From Conyzicola lurida (GTDB taxonomy: Bacteria > Actinomycetota > Actinomycetes > Actinomycetales > Microbacteriaceae), in NCBI RefSeq assembly GCF_014204935.1, contig NZ_JACHMJ010000001.1, forward strand, positions 310,001 through 374,000: a stretch of DNA of 64,000 nt, read 5' to 3'. Below are positions 1 through 9,821 of this stretch, piece after piece. Each line of letters begins with the position of its first letter. Within the stretch, counting starts at the first letter, position 1. The position numbers were made by a program, and so were the translations under genes. Under the pieces are notes generated by a model, which was not told the DNA's origin, searched no databases, and saw nothing but the letters and a program-made list of their open reading frames with translations.

Positions 1-864
1 GTGGCCGGCGTCGACGACCTTCGGCTGGATGCGCACCTTGGTGCCGGTCTCGTCGGTCTTGATCGCGAGTTCTTCGATGTCGAACCCGAGGTCGTTGAGG
101 CGCTGCACGCGGTCGTTGATGCGCCAGCGCTCCGACGAGTCGAACTGCTCGGAGCCGGTGAGCTCCTTCCAGAGCGTGCGGTACTGGTTGACGATGCCGT
201 CGCTGATCGCGATCGGATCCACTTCCTCGGCCATCTTGCCGCCGGCCTGGAGGTCGAACAGCTCGCCGGCGATGTTCACGCGGGCGATCTCGAGGTCGTT
301 CTCGCGCTGCCCGTTGGAGAGACCGTCGTAGAGCTGGCCGGTCTCGGCGTCGACGAGGTACGCGGCGAACGCGCCGGCATCGCGGCGGAACAGGGTGTTG
401 GAGAGCGACACGTCGCCCCAGAAGAAGCCGACGACGTGCAGGCGCACGAGCAGCACGGCGAGGGCGTCGACGAGCCGCGTCGCGGTATCGGGGCGCAGGG
501 TCTGGGAGAAGAGCGCCCGGTAGGGGAGCGAGAACTTGAGATGCCGGGTGACGAGCGACGACTCGAGGTCCTCGCCCTCCGTGGTCGTGCGGTTGGTGAT
601 GACCGCGATCGGGTCGACGCACGGGATGTCGAGACGCTGCAGCGTGCGCAGCATGTCGTACTCCTTGCGCGCCAGCTCGGCCGATGTCTCCTTGATCGCG
701 ACGACGTAGCCGCTCAGGTTGACGAAGCGCACGAGGTGGCGCGAAATGCCCTTGGGCAGGGCGGCGATGGTGTCTTCCGGCCAGACCTCGAGGGGGAGGT
801 TCCACGGCAGGTCGAGGAGTGCCGGGTCGACGGTGGCCGCGGTGATGTTGAGTGAGCCGCTCAT
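1..864 (-). CDS. DUF4032 domain protein, kinase-like fold (3' end cut off)
   Basis: The reading frame starts at an ATG whose complement is at 862-864 and runs off the left edge, leaving 288 codons without a stop. The translation begins MSGSLNITAATVDPALLDLP. It matches the actinobacterial DUF4032 family, which carries a lipopolysaccharide-kinase-like region. The piece FFWGDVSLSNTLF resembles the G-D-x(4)-N catalytic loop of kinase-fold proteins, and LVDAETGQ could be the metal-binding segment. No signal peptide or membrane segment is visible, so a cytoplasmic protein is expected. It follows the sugar-importer ATPase gene on the same strand after a 91-bp gap that holds a hairpin, so it may be transcribed separately. 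The substrate is unknown. Confidence 0.85.
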   Translation of the reverse strand, partial: MSGSLNITAATVDPALLDLPWNLPLEVWPEDTIAALPKGISRHLVRFVNLSGYVVAIKETSAELARKEYDMLRTLQRLDIPCVDPIAVITNRTTTEGEDLESSLVTRHLKFSLPYRALFSQTLRPDTATRLVDALAVLLVRLHVVGFFWGDVSLSNTLFRRDAGAFAAYLVDAETGQLYDGLSNGQRENDLEIARVNIAGELFDLQAGGKMAEEVDPIAISDGIVNQYRTLWKELTGSEQFDSSERWRINDRVQRLNDLGFDIEELAIKTDETGTKVRIQPKVVDAGH

Positions 865-885
865 GGGGTGCTTCTCCTTAACGTG

Positions 886-941
886 GATCGAGCCTGTCTC
901 GATCTCCCGACATTCGTCAGTAGATCTCGACAGGCTCGATC
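886..941. repeat. Imperfect hairpin with GAGCCTGTC core; possible terminator
   Basis: The arms 886-905 and 922-941 are complementary at 18 of 20 positions around a 16-base loop. The core CGAGCCTGTC / GACAGGCTCG recurs in shorter form near 60838 (TTGAGCCTGTCGA). The hairpin lies 15 bp past the stop of the leftward ATPase gene, so it could end that transcript. It has no T-run, which is common in actinobacterial terminators. The shared core suggests it also belongs to a dispersed intergenic repeat family. Confidence 0.6.
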
Positions 942-955
942 AACGGATGGTTCGA

Positions 956-2056
<1,101 letters not shown>

Positions 2057-2275
2057 GACTATTAATGCTCCTTCACCGGCAGGTACGTGCCGGACGATCC
2101 GAGTGAATGGAAAGTGACCCGAGGGCCACAAATGTCATTATGGCACTAACCCGCGCTCAGCGGTCGTTTGGGCGATTCCCAGAATGCGCTCCTAAGATCG
2201 AAAAAGGCCGTAGTTTCCTATGGGGTGCGGTCGCCGACTTTTCTCCCCTCTAAATCCCGGTCCTTGCGAGGTTCA

Positions 2276-3220
2276 ATGACGTACGGCGTTTCTGGCAGCA
2301 ATCGCCAGAGCAAAAACGAGCGACGCGAAGTCGCGCGCGAAAAAGCAAAAGTGCTCCGCGACAACCAGCGCAAGAAGGACCGCCGCACCAAGGTGTTCCT
2401 GCAGGGCGGCGTCATCGTCGTCGTTCTCGCGATCGTCGCGGTCGTCGCTTTCGCGATCGTCACCACGATCAAGCCGGCCAGCCCCGGCCCGCGCAACATG
2501 CTCAGCGACGGCATCCTCATCGGCGAGGGTTTCACCGCCACGCGCACCGCAGCCCTCGAAGCGGGGGAGACGCCCGTCGCCAACGAGCGCGACGAGGATT
2601 CCGACACCATCCGCATCCAGATGTTCGTCGACTACTTCTGCCCGATCTGCGGCGAGTTCGAGAAGGCCAACGGCGACCAGCTCTCCACCTGGGTCGAGAG
2701 CGGTGCCGCCGAGGTCGAGATCTTCCCGATGGCGATCCTTGACCGCCTGTCGAACGGCACGAAGTACGCCACCCGGGCCGCCAACGCCGCCGCCTGCGTC
2801 GCGGACAATTCGCCCGACAGCTACTACGACTACAACACGATCCTCTTCGAGAACCAGCCGGAAGAGGGCACCGACGGTCTGACCGACGCCGAGCTGATCG
2901 ACCTCACGGTCGAGGCCGGCGTCTCGAGCCCGAAACTCGTCGCGAACTGCATCGAAGACCAGGAGTTCAAGACCTGGGTCGCCGACGCGCGCACCCGCGC
3001 CCAGAACGGCCCGATCCCGAACAGCAACGTCGACGCCGTCGCCGGAACCCCGACCGTGATCGTCAACGGCGTGAAGTACACCGGAGCGCTCAACGACGCG
3101 AAGGCTTTTGCCGCCTTCGTGATCCAGGCCGAGAATGACGACTCCGCCACGACGTCGACCTCCACCCCTACTCCGGCTCCGGCCGAGACCGCGGCACCCG
3201 CCGAGACCCCCGCACCGTAG
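2276..3220 (+). CDS. Membrane-anchored DsbA-like thiol-disulfide oxidoreductase
   Basis: The protein has 314 residues. A basic cytoplasmic N-terminus rich in K/R and E (residues 10-45) precedes one membrane helix (about 46-70). An extracytoplasmic thioredoxin-fold domain follows, with the active-site pair C122-P-I-C125 after FVDYF. The cis-proline region AGTPTVIVNG near the C-terminus fits the DsbA/thioredoxin-4 family. The tail is Pro/Thr/Ala-rich low complexity. It probably forms or reshuffles disulfides in exported proteins. The ATG at 2276 has GCGAGG upstream; the frame is open further upstream, but that part lacks family character. It is divergent from the ugpC-like gene across a 219-bp gap in which I found no convincing operator. 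Confidence 0.88.
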   Translation: MTYGVSGSNRQSKNERREVAREKAKVLRDNQRKKDRRTKVFLQGGVIVVVLAIVAVVAFAIVTTIKPASPGPRNMLSDGILIGEGFTATRTAALEAGETPVANERDEDSDTIRIQMFVDYFCPICGEFEKANGDQLSTWVESGAAEVEIFPMAILDRLSNGTKYATRAANAAACVADNSPDSYYDYNTILFENQPEEGTDGLTDAELIDLTVEAGVSSPKLVANCIEDQEFKTWVADARTRAQNGPIPNSNVDAVAGTPTVIVNGVKYTGALNDAKAFAAFVIQAENDDSATTSTSTPTPAPAETAAPAETPAP

Positions 3221-3266
3221 GCCCGTCGGTTCGCATGGTGGGCCCCGGTGGCCGTAGCGTTGCACC

Positions 3267-4091
3267 ATGAGAACTGAACAAGCCAGCATCATCCGCGAAC
3301 TCGGCGTCGTCGCCGAGATCGACGCCGCCACGGAGATCGACCGACGCGTCGGATTCCTCGTCGACTACCTGCGCACCACCGGCGCCCGCGGGCTTGTTCT
3401 CGGCATCAGCGGCGGGCAGGACTCCTCGCTCGCCGGCCGGCTCTGCCAGCTCGCCGTCGAGAAGCTCGCGGCCGAGGGTGCCACGGCCGAATTCGTCGCC
3501 GTGCGCCTGCCCTACGCGGTGCAAGCCGACGAGGAGGACGCGCAGCTCGCCGTGAAGTTCATCGCGCCGACCCGAGTCGTCACCTTCGACATCAAGCGCG
3601 GCGTCGACGGCGTCGCCGCCGAGTACACCGACGCGGTCGGCACGCCGATCAGCGACTTCACCAAGGGCAATACCAAGGCCCGGATGCGTATGGTCGCCCA
3701 GTACGCGATCGCCGGCGACAGCGGGCTGCTGGTCGTCGGTACCGACCACGCCGCCGAGGCGGTGACCGGCTTCTTCACCAAGTTCGGCGACGGCGGTGCC
3801 GACGTGCTGCCGCTCTCCGGACTGAGCAAGCGCCAGGGCCGCGCCCTGCTCGAGCAGCTCGGAGCCCCCGAGCGCCTCTACCTCAAGGCGCCGACCGCCG
3901 ACCTCCTCGACGACAACCCCGGCCAGACCGACGAGAACAACCTCGGCATCGCCTACGCCCACATCGACGATTTCCTCGAGGGCAAGGATGTCGCGGACGC
4001 CGTCGCCGACGCGCTCGTGGCGCGCTACCGCTCCACCGAGCACAAGCGTCAGCTGCCGGTCACCCCGGCGGACACGTGGTGGCGTGCATAG
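3267..4091 (+). CDS. nadE: NAD+ synthetase, ammonia/glutamine-fuelled short form
   Basis: NadE catalyses the last step of NAD biosynthesis: adenylation of nicotinate adenine dinucleotide and amidation to NAD. At 274 residues it matches the short, single-domain form found in E. coli and Bacillus. The ATP pyrophosphatase P-loop [14 protein letters not shown] is at about residue 46. Further conserved pieces are [38 protein letters not shown] and [10 protein letters not shown]. It is monocistronic, with 47 bp before it and no gene in the same direction for 140 bp after it. The NMN/NR-type importer pnuC lies about 5 kb away. Confidence 0.96.
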   Translation: MRTEQASIIRELGVVAEIDAATEIDRRVGFLVDYLRTTGARGLVLGISGGQDSSLAGRLCQLAVEKLAAEGATAEFVAVRLPYAVQADEEDAQLAVKFIAPTRVVTFDIKRGVDGVAAEYTDAVGTPISDFTKGNTKARMRMVAQYAIAGDSGLLVVGTDHAAEAVTGFFTKFGDGGADVLPLSGLSKRQGRALLEQLGAPERLYLKAPTADLLDDNPGQTDENNLGIAYAHIDDFLEGKDVADAVADALVARYRSTEHKRQLPVTPADTWWRA

Positions 4092-4124
4092 AAAACGGGG
4101 TCGACCTGCCCGCGGCATCCATTG

Positions 4125-4168
4125 GTTGACATTTGACAACTAAGTCGTATAGTTGACATAGATCAACT
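4125..4168. promoter_or_regulatory. Probable MarR operator pair
   Basis: Two inverted repeats lie side by side. One is GTTGACATTTGACAAC (4125-4140), with one mismatch per arm. The other is AGTTGA-CATAGA-TCAACT (4151-4168), with perfect 6-bp arms. Both carry the GTTGACA-like half-site, and they flank or overlap the promoter of the exporter-marR operon. This is the usual arrangement for an autorepressing MarR protein. Assignment to the downstream MarR gene is inference. Confidence 0.65.
4126..4153 (+). promoter_or_regulatory. Promoter of the MFS exporter-marR operon
   Basis: TTGACA (4126-4131) and TATAGT (4148-4153) are separated by 16 bases, the strongest SigA-type match I found in the window. 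The -10 box overlaps the left arm of an inverted repeat at 4151-4168, so a bound repressor would block RNA polymerase. Confidence 0.75.
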
Positions 4169-4235
4169 GATTGTGGCCCTCACTGCTGAGCACTCGCTCG
4201 CGTGGGGGCCATCGTCGCGAATGGGGAAACTTCAC

Positions 4236-5888
4236 GTGTCACAGACCACCACACCACCCGCTATGACCCACCGGCAGGTGTTGGAATCGCTGTCCGGCCT
4301 GCTCGCCGGGCTCTTCGTCGCCGTGCTCGCCTCGACCGTCGTGTCGACGTCGCTGCCGAAGATCATCTCCGACCTCGGCGGCGACCAGACCGCCTACACC
4401 TGGGTGGTCGTCTCCACCCTGCTCGCCACCACGGTGAGCACGCCGATCTGGGGCAAGCTCTCCGACCTCTTCAACCGCAAACTGCTGGTCCAGCTCGCGA
4501 TCGTCATCTTCGTGGTCGGGTCGGCGCTCGCCGGCCTCTCGCAGGGCACCGACACCCTCATCGTCTGGCGCGTGCTGCAGGGTCTCGGCGCCGGCGGCGT
4601 GATCTCGCTCGTGCAGGTGCTGATCTCCGACATCGTGAGCCCGCGGGAGCGCGGCCGCTACGTCGGTCTGCTCGGAGCGGTGCTCGCGGTCGGCACGGCC
4701 GGCGGCCCGCTGCTCGGCGGCGTGATCACCGACACGATCGGCTGGCGCTGGAACTTCTACGTGGCGGTGCCGTTCGCGGTGCTCGCGCTCATCCTCATCC
4801 AGCGCACCCTCACGCTGCCCAAGCGCCCCAAGCGCAAGGTCTCGATCGACTACTTCGGCGCGGTGCTCATCGCCGCCGGCGTCTCGCTGCTGCTGATCTG
4901 GGTGTCGCTCGCCGGCAACCAGTTCGAGTGGGGCTCGCTCACCTCGTGGGTCATGGCCATCGGTGCCGCCGCACTGCTGATCGCCGCCGTCATCGTGGAG
5001 ATCTCGGTCAAAGAACCGATCCTGCCGATGAACCTGTTCAAGAACCGTAGCTTCACCCTGGTGGTCGTCGCGAGCCTCACCGTCGGTGTCGCGCTCTTCG
5101 CCTCGTCGGTGTTCCTCAGCCAGTACTGGCAGCTCAGCCGCGGCGCCAACCCGACCCAGTCCGGCCTGCTCAGCCTGCCGCAGGTCGTCGGCTCGCTCGT
5201 CGCCTCCACCGTCATCGGGACGCTCATCAGCCGCAGCGGCAAGTGGAAGCGCTGGATGGTCGTCGGTGCGGCGCTGCTCACCGTCGGCCTCTCGCTGATG
5301 TCGACCATCCGGTACGACACCGAGATCGTCTACGTGTCGATCTACCTCGCGCTCATGGGCCTCGGTCTCGGCATGGTCATGCAGAACCTCGTGCTCGTCG
5401 TGCAGAACTCGGTCGACGTGCGCCAGGTGGGTGCGGCCAGCTCGGCCGTCGCCTTCTTCCGCAGCCTCGGTGGAACGCTCGGCGTCTCGATCCTCGGCGC
5501 CGTCCTCGCCTCGCAGGTCGGCAGCCACATCACCTCGGGCATCTCGAGTATCAGCGCCTCGCCGGCCGAATTGAAGTCGCTCGCCTCGGGTACGATTCCG
5601 GACGTGAACTCCCTGTCGACCCCCGTGCGCGTGCTCGTGGAGTCGGCGTACGGCCAGGCGATCGGCGAGATCTTCCTCATCGCCGCCCCGCTCGCGCTCA
5701 TCACCCTGCTCTGCATCGTCTTCCTGCCGAACGCCGAGCTCGGCACCAAGACCGGCGTGCAGCAGCTCGCCGAGACCGAGGCCGAGCTGGCGCTCAACGT
5801 CGCCGGCGGAGAGGCCATCATCCCGACGACGCTCACCCGCCCGGTGCCCGTGGTCGAGAACGCGACGAAGAAGACCGACGATGCCTGA
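4236..5888 (+). CDS. MFS multidrug exporter, 14-helix DHA2 (EmrB/QacA) family
   Basis: About 550 residues with roughly 14 predicted membrane helices. The first is LSGLLAGLFVAVLASTVV and the last lies before PNAELG. The loop after helix 2 has the antiporter motif A variant GKLSDLFNRK, and motif C-like glycine spacing is seen in LGAVLAVGTAGGPLLGG. These mark the drug:H+ antiporter-2 group, which exports hydrophobic toxic compounds. I prefer the GTG at 4236 because GGGGAAA lies about 6 bases upstream; ATG 4221 and an earlier TTG/ATG are in-frame alternatives. The gene overlaps the following marR by 8 bp. Its promoter carries a probable MarR operator, so induction by a ligand of that regulator is likely. 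Confidence 0.92.
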   Translation: MSQTTTPPAMTHRQVLESLSGLLAGLFVAVLASTVVSTSLPKIISDLGGDQTAYTWVVVSTLLATTVSTPIWGKLSDLFNRKLLVQLAIVIFVVGSALAGLSQGTDTLIVWRVLQGLGAGGVISLVQVLISDIVSPRERGRYVGLLGAVLAVGTAGGPLLGGVITDTIGWRWNFYVAVPFAVLALILIQRTLTLPKRPKRKVSIDYFGAVLIAAGVSLLLIWVSLAGNQFEWGSLTSWVMAIGAAALLIAAVIVEISVKEPILPMNLFKNRSFTLVVVASLTVGVALFASSVFLSQYWQLSRGANPTQSGLLSLPQVVGSLVASTVIGTLISRSGKWKRWMVVGAALLTVGLSLMSTIRYDTEIVYVSIYLALMGLGLGMVMQNLVLVVQNSVDVRQVGAASSAVAFFRSLGGTLGVSILGAVLASQVGSHITSGISSISASPAELKSLASGTIPDVNSLSTPVRVLVESAYGQAIGEIFLIAAPLALITLLCIVFLPNAELGTKTGVQQLAETEAELALNVAGGEAIIPTTLTRPVPVVENATKKTDDA

Positions 5889-6336
5889 TTCCCGGGAATC
5901 CGACGCGGCCCGGGAGGCGTTCGCTCTCGACATCGAGGAGGGCGTCGCCGGGCTGTACCGGGCGAGCAAGGCGCGCGTGAAGCGACTGGTCGAGCACCTC
6001 GACCCCGACATGCAGACGGCCGGCTACCTCGTGCTGCGCTACGTGATGGCGCACGGTCCGATCCGGGCCGGAGACATCGCGGCGGGACTCACCATGGACA
6101 AGAGCGCCGTCAGCCGCCAGCTCACCGTGCTGCGCGACAGCGGCCTGATCGAGGCGCGGCCCGACCCCGAAGACGGGCGCGCGAGCCTCGTCGTCGCGAG
6201 CGAGAAGGCCAACGAGCGCCTCGACGAGTTCCGCGTCGACCTCAAGGCCGACTACCAGCGCATCCTCGCCAGCTGGGACGCCGCCGACATCGAGGCGTTC
6301 GCCCGGCTTCTCGGCAAGTTCAACGAATCGCGGTAG
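5881..6336 (+). CDS. MarR-family regulator of the MFS exporter
   Basis: This 151-residue winged-helix protein has the DNA-binding region GPIRAGDIAAGLTMDKSAVSRQLTVLRDSGLIEARPDPEDGRASLV. That includes the MarR recognition helix and the D-x-R-D/G-R wing (DPEDGRAS). The ATG lies inside the end of the exporter gene (8-bp overlap), so the two are translationally coupled. Repressor and exporter would therefore be made together and controlled from the operators at 4125-4168. It ends three bases before the stop of the convergent pyruvyltransferase gene. Confidence 0.92.
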   Translation: MPDSRESDAAREAFALDIEEGVAGLYRASKARVKRLVEHLDPDMQTAGYLVLRYVMAHGPIRAGDIAAGLTMDKSAVSRQLTVLRDSGLIEARPDPEDGRASLVVASEKANERLDEFRVDLKADYQRILASWDAADIEAFARLLGKFNESR

Positions 6337-6339
6337 CTC

Positions 6340-7551
6340 CTAGTCGCGACCCTCGACGAAGGCCTCGGCGACCCGGTCCCACCACGCGGACGACTCGGCG
6401 CGCTTGGCCGCCGCGATCTCGAGGCCGCGGGAGCGGATCGCCGCGCGGTCGTTCCAGACGGCGGATGCCGCGGCCGGCCCCGCGCCGGCCACGAGCTCCG
6501 CGGCGGGAACCAGCCCGCGCTGCCCGAAGTTGCCGAGGGCACCCGTGAGCTTCGTGGTGGTGTAGTCGTCGACCGGGATGCCGATCGTCGGCACGCCTCC
6601 CGACACGGCGAAGACCGCCGGGTGGTACCTGCTGCTGAGGATCAGTTCCGCGCCGCGGGCGAGAGCCGCGGCATCCACCGAGTGGTTCGGCAGAACCGTC
6701 GCGGTCGTCGATGTCATGCGGGCGGCGACCTGCTCGTGGATCACCGTGTCGCCGCGCACCTCGCCCTCGACGAGCGAGCCGAAGTGGGCGAAGAAGATGA
6801 TCTCGAGGCCGGTCGTCGCGACGATCTCGTCGAGCAGCGCGGCCGTGTGCTCGACGAAGAGCTCGCGCGGCTGGTCGCCGGTGTGCGTCGACAGCGAGAC
6901 GAGGCAGTAGGGCGACCGGTCGGTGGTCTCGGTGATGCGCTCGGCGAGGAAGCTCGCGTCGTCGACGGTCTTGTTCAGCAGTTCCTCGGGAACCCCGAGC
7001 TCGAGGCACAGGTCGTACGAGTCGCTCTCCCGCAGGCCGACGAACTCGGCCGAGGAGAGCAAGCGGGCGACGAGGTCGCGGTCTTCGCCCTCGAGGTGCG
7101 GGCCGATGGTCTGGCCCGAGACGACGAGCGGCTTGCCGAGCAGTCGCGCGATCTCGCCGATCGTGCCGCGCTCGAAGATGTGCGACGGCCAGGTCGACGC
7201 CATGTTGCCGCCGCCGGAGATGGCCACGCCGTCGCTCGCGCGGATCGCCTCGATTACCGCGAAAGCGCTGTCGCCGGGCTCGAGCAGGCCCTGGTCGCCG
7301 GCGGCCGTTCGCAGCACGAGGTCCATGCGCTCGTTGCGCTCGGCCGACGAGGTCTGGGTGCGGAAGCCGATGTTCGGCACCGCGTCGACGCCGTAGCGTT
7401 CGGTGGTCTCGGCCGGGTTCGACGAGACCGCCGTGATGTCGCTGATGCCGCGGGCCACCATCTGGTGCACGAGCTCGTCGAACATGGCCTCGTCGCCGAC
7501 GTGGACCATGTCCTCGAGAACTCCGACGTCACCGATTACAACAATTCGCAA
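6340..7551 (-). CDS. Polysaccharide pyruvyl transferase family protein
   Basis: The 403-residue protein begins MRIVVIGDVGVLEDMVHVGDEAMFDEL, the nucleotide-binding start of the CsaB/PssM pyruvyltransferase family. This fold moves a pyruvyl group from phosphoenolpyruvate to a sugar in cell-surface polymers. Later conserved pieces are GNMASTWPSHIFERG, VVSGQTIGPHL, FVGLRESDSYDLC and SSRYHPAVFAVSGGVPTIGI, the His-containing C-terminal motif. No signal peptide is seen, so it should act in the cytoplasm on lipid-linked or nucleotide-linked sugars. No glycan cluster surrounds it, so the acceptor is unknown. It lies downstream of the aminotransferase gene on the same strand, 54 bp away. Confidence 0.85.
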   Translation of the reverse strand: MRIVVIGDVGVLEDMVHVGDEAMFDELVHQMVARGISDITAVSSNPAETTERYGVDAVPNIGFRTQTSSAERNERMDLVLRTAAGDQGLLEPGDSAFAVIEAIRASDGVAISGGGNMASTWPSHIFERGTIGEIARLLGKPLVVSGQTIGPHLEGEDRDLVARLLSSAEFVGLRESDSYDLCLELGVPEELLNKTVDDASFLAERITETTDRSPYCLVSLSTHTGDQPRELFVEHTAALLDEIVATTGLEIIFFAHFGSLVEGEVRGDTVIHEQVAARMTSTTATVLPNHSVDAAALARGAELILSSRYHPAVFAVSGGVPTIGIPVDDYTTTKLTGALGNFGQRGLVPAAELVAGAGPAAASAVWNDRAAIRSRGLEIAAAKRAESSAWWDRVAEAFVEGRD

Positions 7552-7605
7552 CTTCTACTCCGCAGGCGTTGGGGGGTCTCCCGCACGCCGCGGGACCAGA
7601 CAACG

Positions 7606-8943
7606 TTAGTCGACCTGAGCTGCCAAGGCGGCGAACGCTTCCTCGAGGACGGATGCCGCATCGTCGATGAGTTCCTCGCTGATCACGACGCTCGGCATGA
7701 TGCGCATGACCGAGTCCCAGCTACCCGCGTCGAGCACGATGACGCCGTGCGTCGTGGCGTACTTCAGCACGAAGGTCAGGGCTTCGGGGTTGGGCGTCTT
7801 CGTGCCGGGCAGTACGAACTCGATGCCGAACATCGCACCCTTGCCGCGCACGTCGCCGACGAAGTCGAAGCGCTCGGCCCAGTCGCCGATGCGCGCCCAG
7901 AGCATACGCTCGACGTTCTGCGCGGCCTCGAGCAGGTTGTCGCGCTCGATCAGGTCGAAGACCGCGAGGGCGGCCGCGGTCGAGACCGGGTTGCCGCCGA
8001 AGGTGCCGCCGATGCCGCCGGGCTGCACCGCGTCCATGATCTCGGCGCGGCCGGTGACCGCGGCGAGCGGGAAGCCGCCCGCGATGCCCTTCGCCGTGGT
8101 GACGAGGTCGGGCACGACGCCGTGGTGCTCGATCGAGTACCACGCGCCGGTGCGGGCGATGCCGGCCTGGATCTCGTCGGCGACGAACACGATGCCGTTC
8201 GCGGTGCAGTATTCGCTGAGGGCCGTGAAGTAGCCGGGCGCGGGGATGACGATGCCGCCGTCGCCCTGGATCGGCTCGACGAAGAACGCCGCGATCTCGC
8301 TCGCGCCGATGTGCGTCTCGATGTAGTCGATCGTCTTCGCGGCCGCCTCCTCGCCGGAGAGCCCGTCGCGGTAGGGGTAGCTCACCGGCACGCTGTAGAT
8401 CTCGCCGGGGAACGGGCCCATGCCGGCGCGCTCGGGCCAGGGGCGGTAGGTCATCGCCATGGTGAGGTTGGTGCGGCCGTGGAACGCGTGGTCGAGCGCG
8501 ACGATGGCGCGGCGGCCGGTGAACTTGCGCGCGATCTTGACCGCGTTCTCTACCGCCTCGGCGCCCGAGTTGACGAGGATCGAGCGCTTTTCGAAGTCGC
8601 CGGGCGTGATCTCGGCGAGCTTCTCGGCGACCCGCACGTAGTTCTCGTACGGCGTCACGGTGAAGAGGGTGTGGGTGAGCTTCGAAGCCTGGGCGGATGC
8701 CGCGGCGGCCACGTCCTCGTTGGCGTGGCCGATCGTGGTGACGCCGATGCCGCAGCCGAGGTCGATCAGCTGGTTGCCGTCGACGTCGACGAGGATCGCT
8801 CCCGACCCGTGGTCCATGTAGATGTTGGCGAGGGTGCCCGCGCCACGCGAGACGCTCTTCAGGCGGCGCTCCTGCAGGGCGACCGAGTTGGGTCCGGGGA
8901 GTTCCGTGAGCAGCTTGCGTTCCTGGGGCACCGAGAATGTCAT
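7606..8943 (-). CDS. gabT: Class III PLP aminotransferase, 4-aminobutyrate type
   Basis: At 445 residues it fits GABA transaminase, which passes the amino group of 4-aminobutyrate to 2-oxoglutarate to give succinic semialdehyde. Visible features are the PLP phosphate-binding LVNSGAEAVENAVKIAR, the aromatic/His pair LDHAFHGRTNLTMAMT, EPIQGDGG, VFVADEIQAGIARTG and the Schiff-base lysine in TTAKGIAGGFPLAAV. A semialdehyde dehydrogenase that could follow it is encoded about 50 kb away at 59457-60839, not beside it. Related class III enzymes use other omega-amines, so substrate identity is inferred. It is divergent from pnuC across a 98-bp gap. Confidence 0.88.
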   Translation of the reverse strand: MTFSVPQERKLLTELPGPNSVALQERRLKSVSRGAGTLANIYMDHGSGAILVDVDGNQLIDLGCGIGVTTIGHANEDVAAAASAQASKLTHTLFTVTPYENYVRVAEKLAEITPGDFEKRSILVNSGAEAVENAVKIARKFTGRRAIVALDHAFHGRTNLTMAMTYRPWPERAGMGPFPGEIYSVPVSYPYRDGLSGEEAAAKTIDYIETHIGASEIAAFFVEPIQGDGGIVIPAPGYFTALSEYCTANGIVFVADEIQAGIARTGAWYSIEHHGVVPDLVTTAKGIAGGFPLAAVTGRAEIMDAVQPGGIGGTFGGNPVSTAAALAVFDLIERDNLLEAAQNVERMLWARIGDWAERFDFVGDVRGKGAMFGIEFVLPGTKTPNPEALTFVLKYATTHGVIVLDAGSWDSVMRIMPSVVISEELIDDAASVLEEAFAALAAQVD

Positions 8944-9041
8944 GCGTTCAACCCTACGACCGGAGTCATGGAATGGCGGGCACTCCCGCTACGTTGTAGC
9001 GATAGTGCCCGCCGCCCGGCGGGGTGAATCAGGGGGAAGCC

Positions 9042-9722
9042 GTGTCGATCATCCACTGGCTGTTCGACGCCCAGCTCGTGATCGGCGACCAGACCGTGCT
9101 CTGGCGCGAGATCATCGGCAACGTCTTCGGGCTCGCGAGCGCGCTCGGCGGAATGCGCCGCAAGGTCTGGGCCTGGCCGGTCGGCATCGTCGGCAACGCC
9201 CTGCTCTTCACCGTCTTCCTCGGCGCGGTGTTCGGCACCCCGAACCCGGTCAACCTGCTCGGCCAAGCCGGCCGCCAGGTCATGTTCATCGTCGTCTCGG
9301 TCTACGGCTGGTACTCCTGGAAACACAGCAAGAATCCGGATGGCGCGGCCGTCGAGCCGCGCTGGGCTGGCACCCGGTCGCGGATACTGCTGGTCGTCGC
9401 GCTCGTCGGCGGCACCGCCATCCTGACGCCCATCTTTTCTGCACTGGGTTCGTACGAGCCGGTGTGGGCCGACGCCTGGATCTTTATGGGGTCGCTGCTC
9501 GCCACCTACGGCATGGCCAAGGGCTGGGTCGAGTTCTGGCTGATCTGGGTCGCGGTCGACCTGGTCGGCGTGCCCCTGCTGTTCGGCGCCGGCTACTACG
9601 CCTCGGGGCTCATGTACGTGTTCTACGGCGCATTCACGCTCGTCGGGTTCTTCGTCTGGGCGCGGGCGCGCACCAAGCCGAAGGTCGCGGTCGAGTTCCC
9701 GGATCCGACACTGCAGCGGTAG
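9042..9722 (+). CDS. pnuC: Nicotinamide riboside/vitamin importer PnuC
   Basis: A 226-residue membrane protein with about seven helices. The family signature WAWPVGIVGNALLF, followed by GQAGRQVMFIVVSVYGWYSW, is the conserved ligand-binding core of PnuC transporters. These carry nicotinamide riboside by facilitated diffusion into the NAD salvage route. The GTG at 9042 was chosen because AGGGGGAA stands 5 bases before it; an in-frame GTG at 9024 lacks such a site. It sits alone between the divergent gabT and sufS. No nadR or kinase gene is near. Confidence 0.9.
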   Translation: MSIIHWLFDAQLVIGDQTVLWREIIGNVFGLASALGGMRRKVWAWPVGIVGNALLFTVFLGAVFGTPNPVNLLGQAGRQVMFIVVSVYGWYSWKHSKNPDGAAVEPRWAGTRSRILLVVALVGGTAILTPIFSALGSYEPVWADAWIFMGSLLATYGMAKGWVEFWLIWVAVDLVGVPLLFGAGYYASGLMYVFYGAFTLVGFFVWARARTKPKVAVEFPDPTLQR

Positions 9723-9821
9723 TCCGCGGCTCATCGCGGCTCATCGCGGCTTGTCACGCTCTCGGGCGAACGTCAGCGCCCGCGCGTAGAGTCGTTGGTT
9801 GACGAAAGTTGGCTTTCCCCC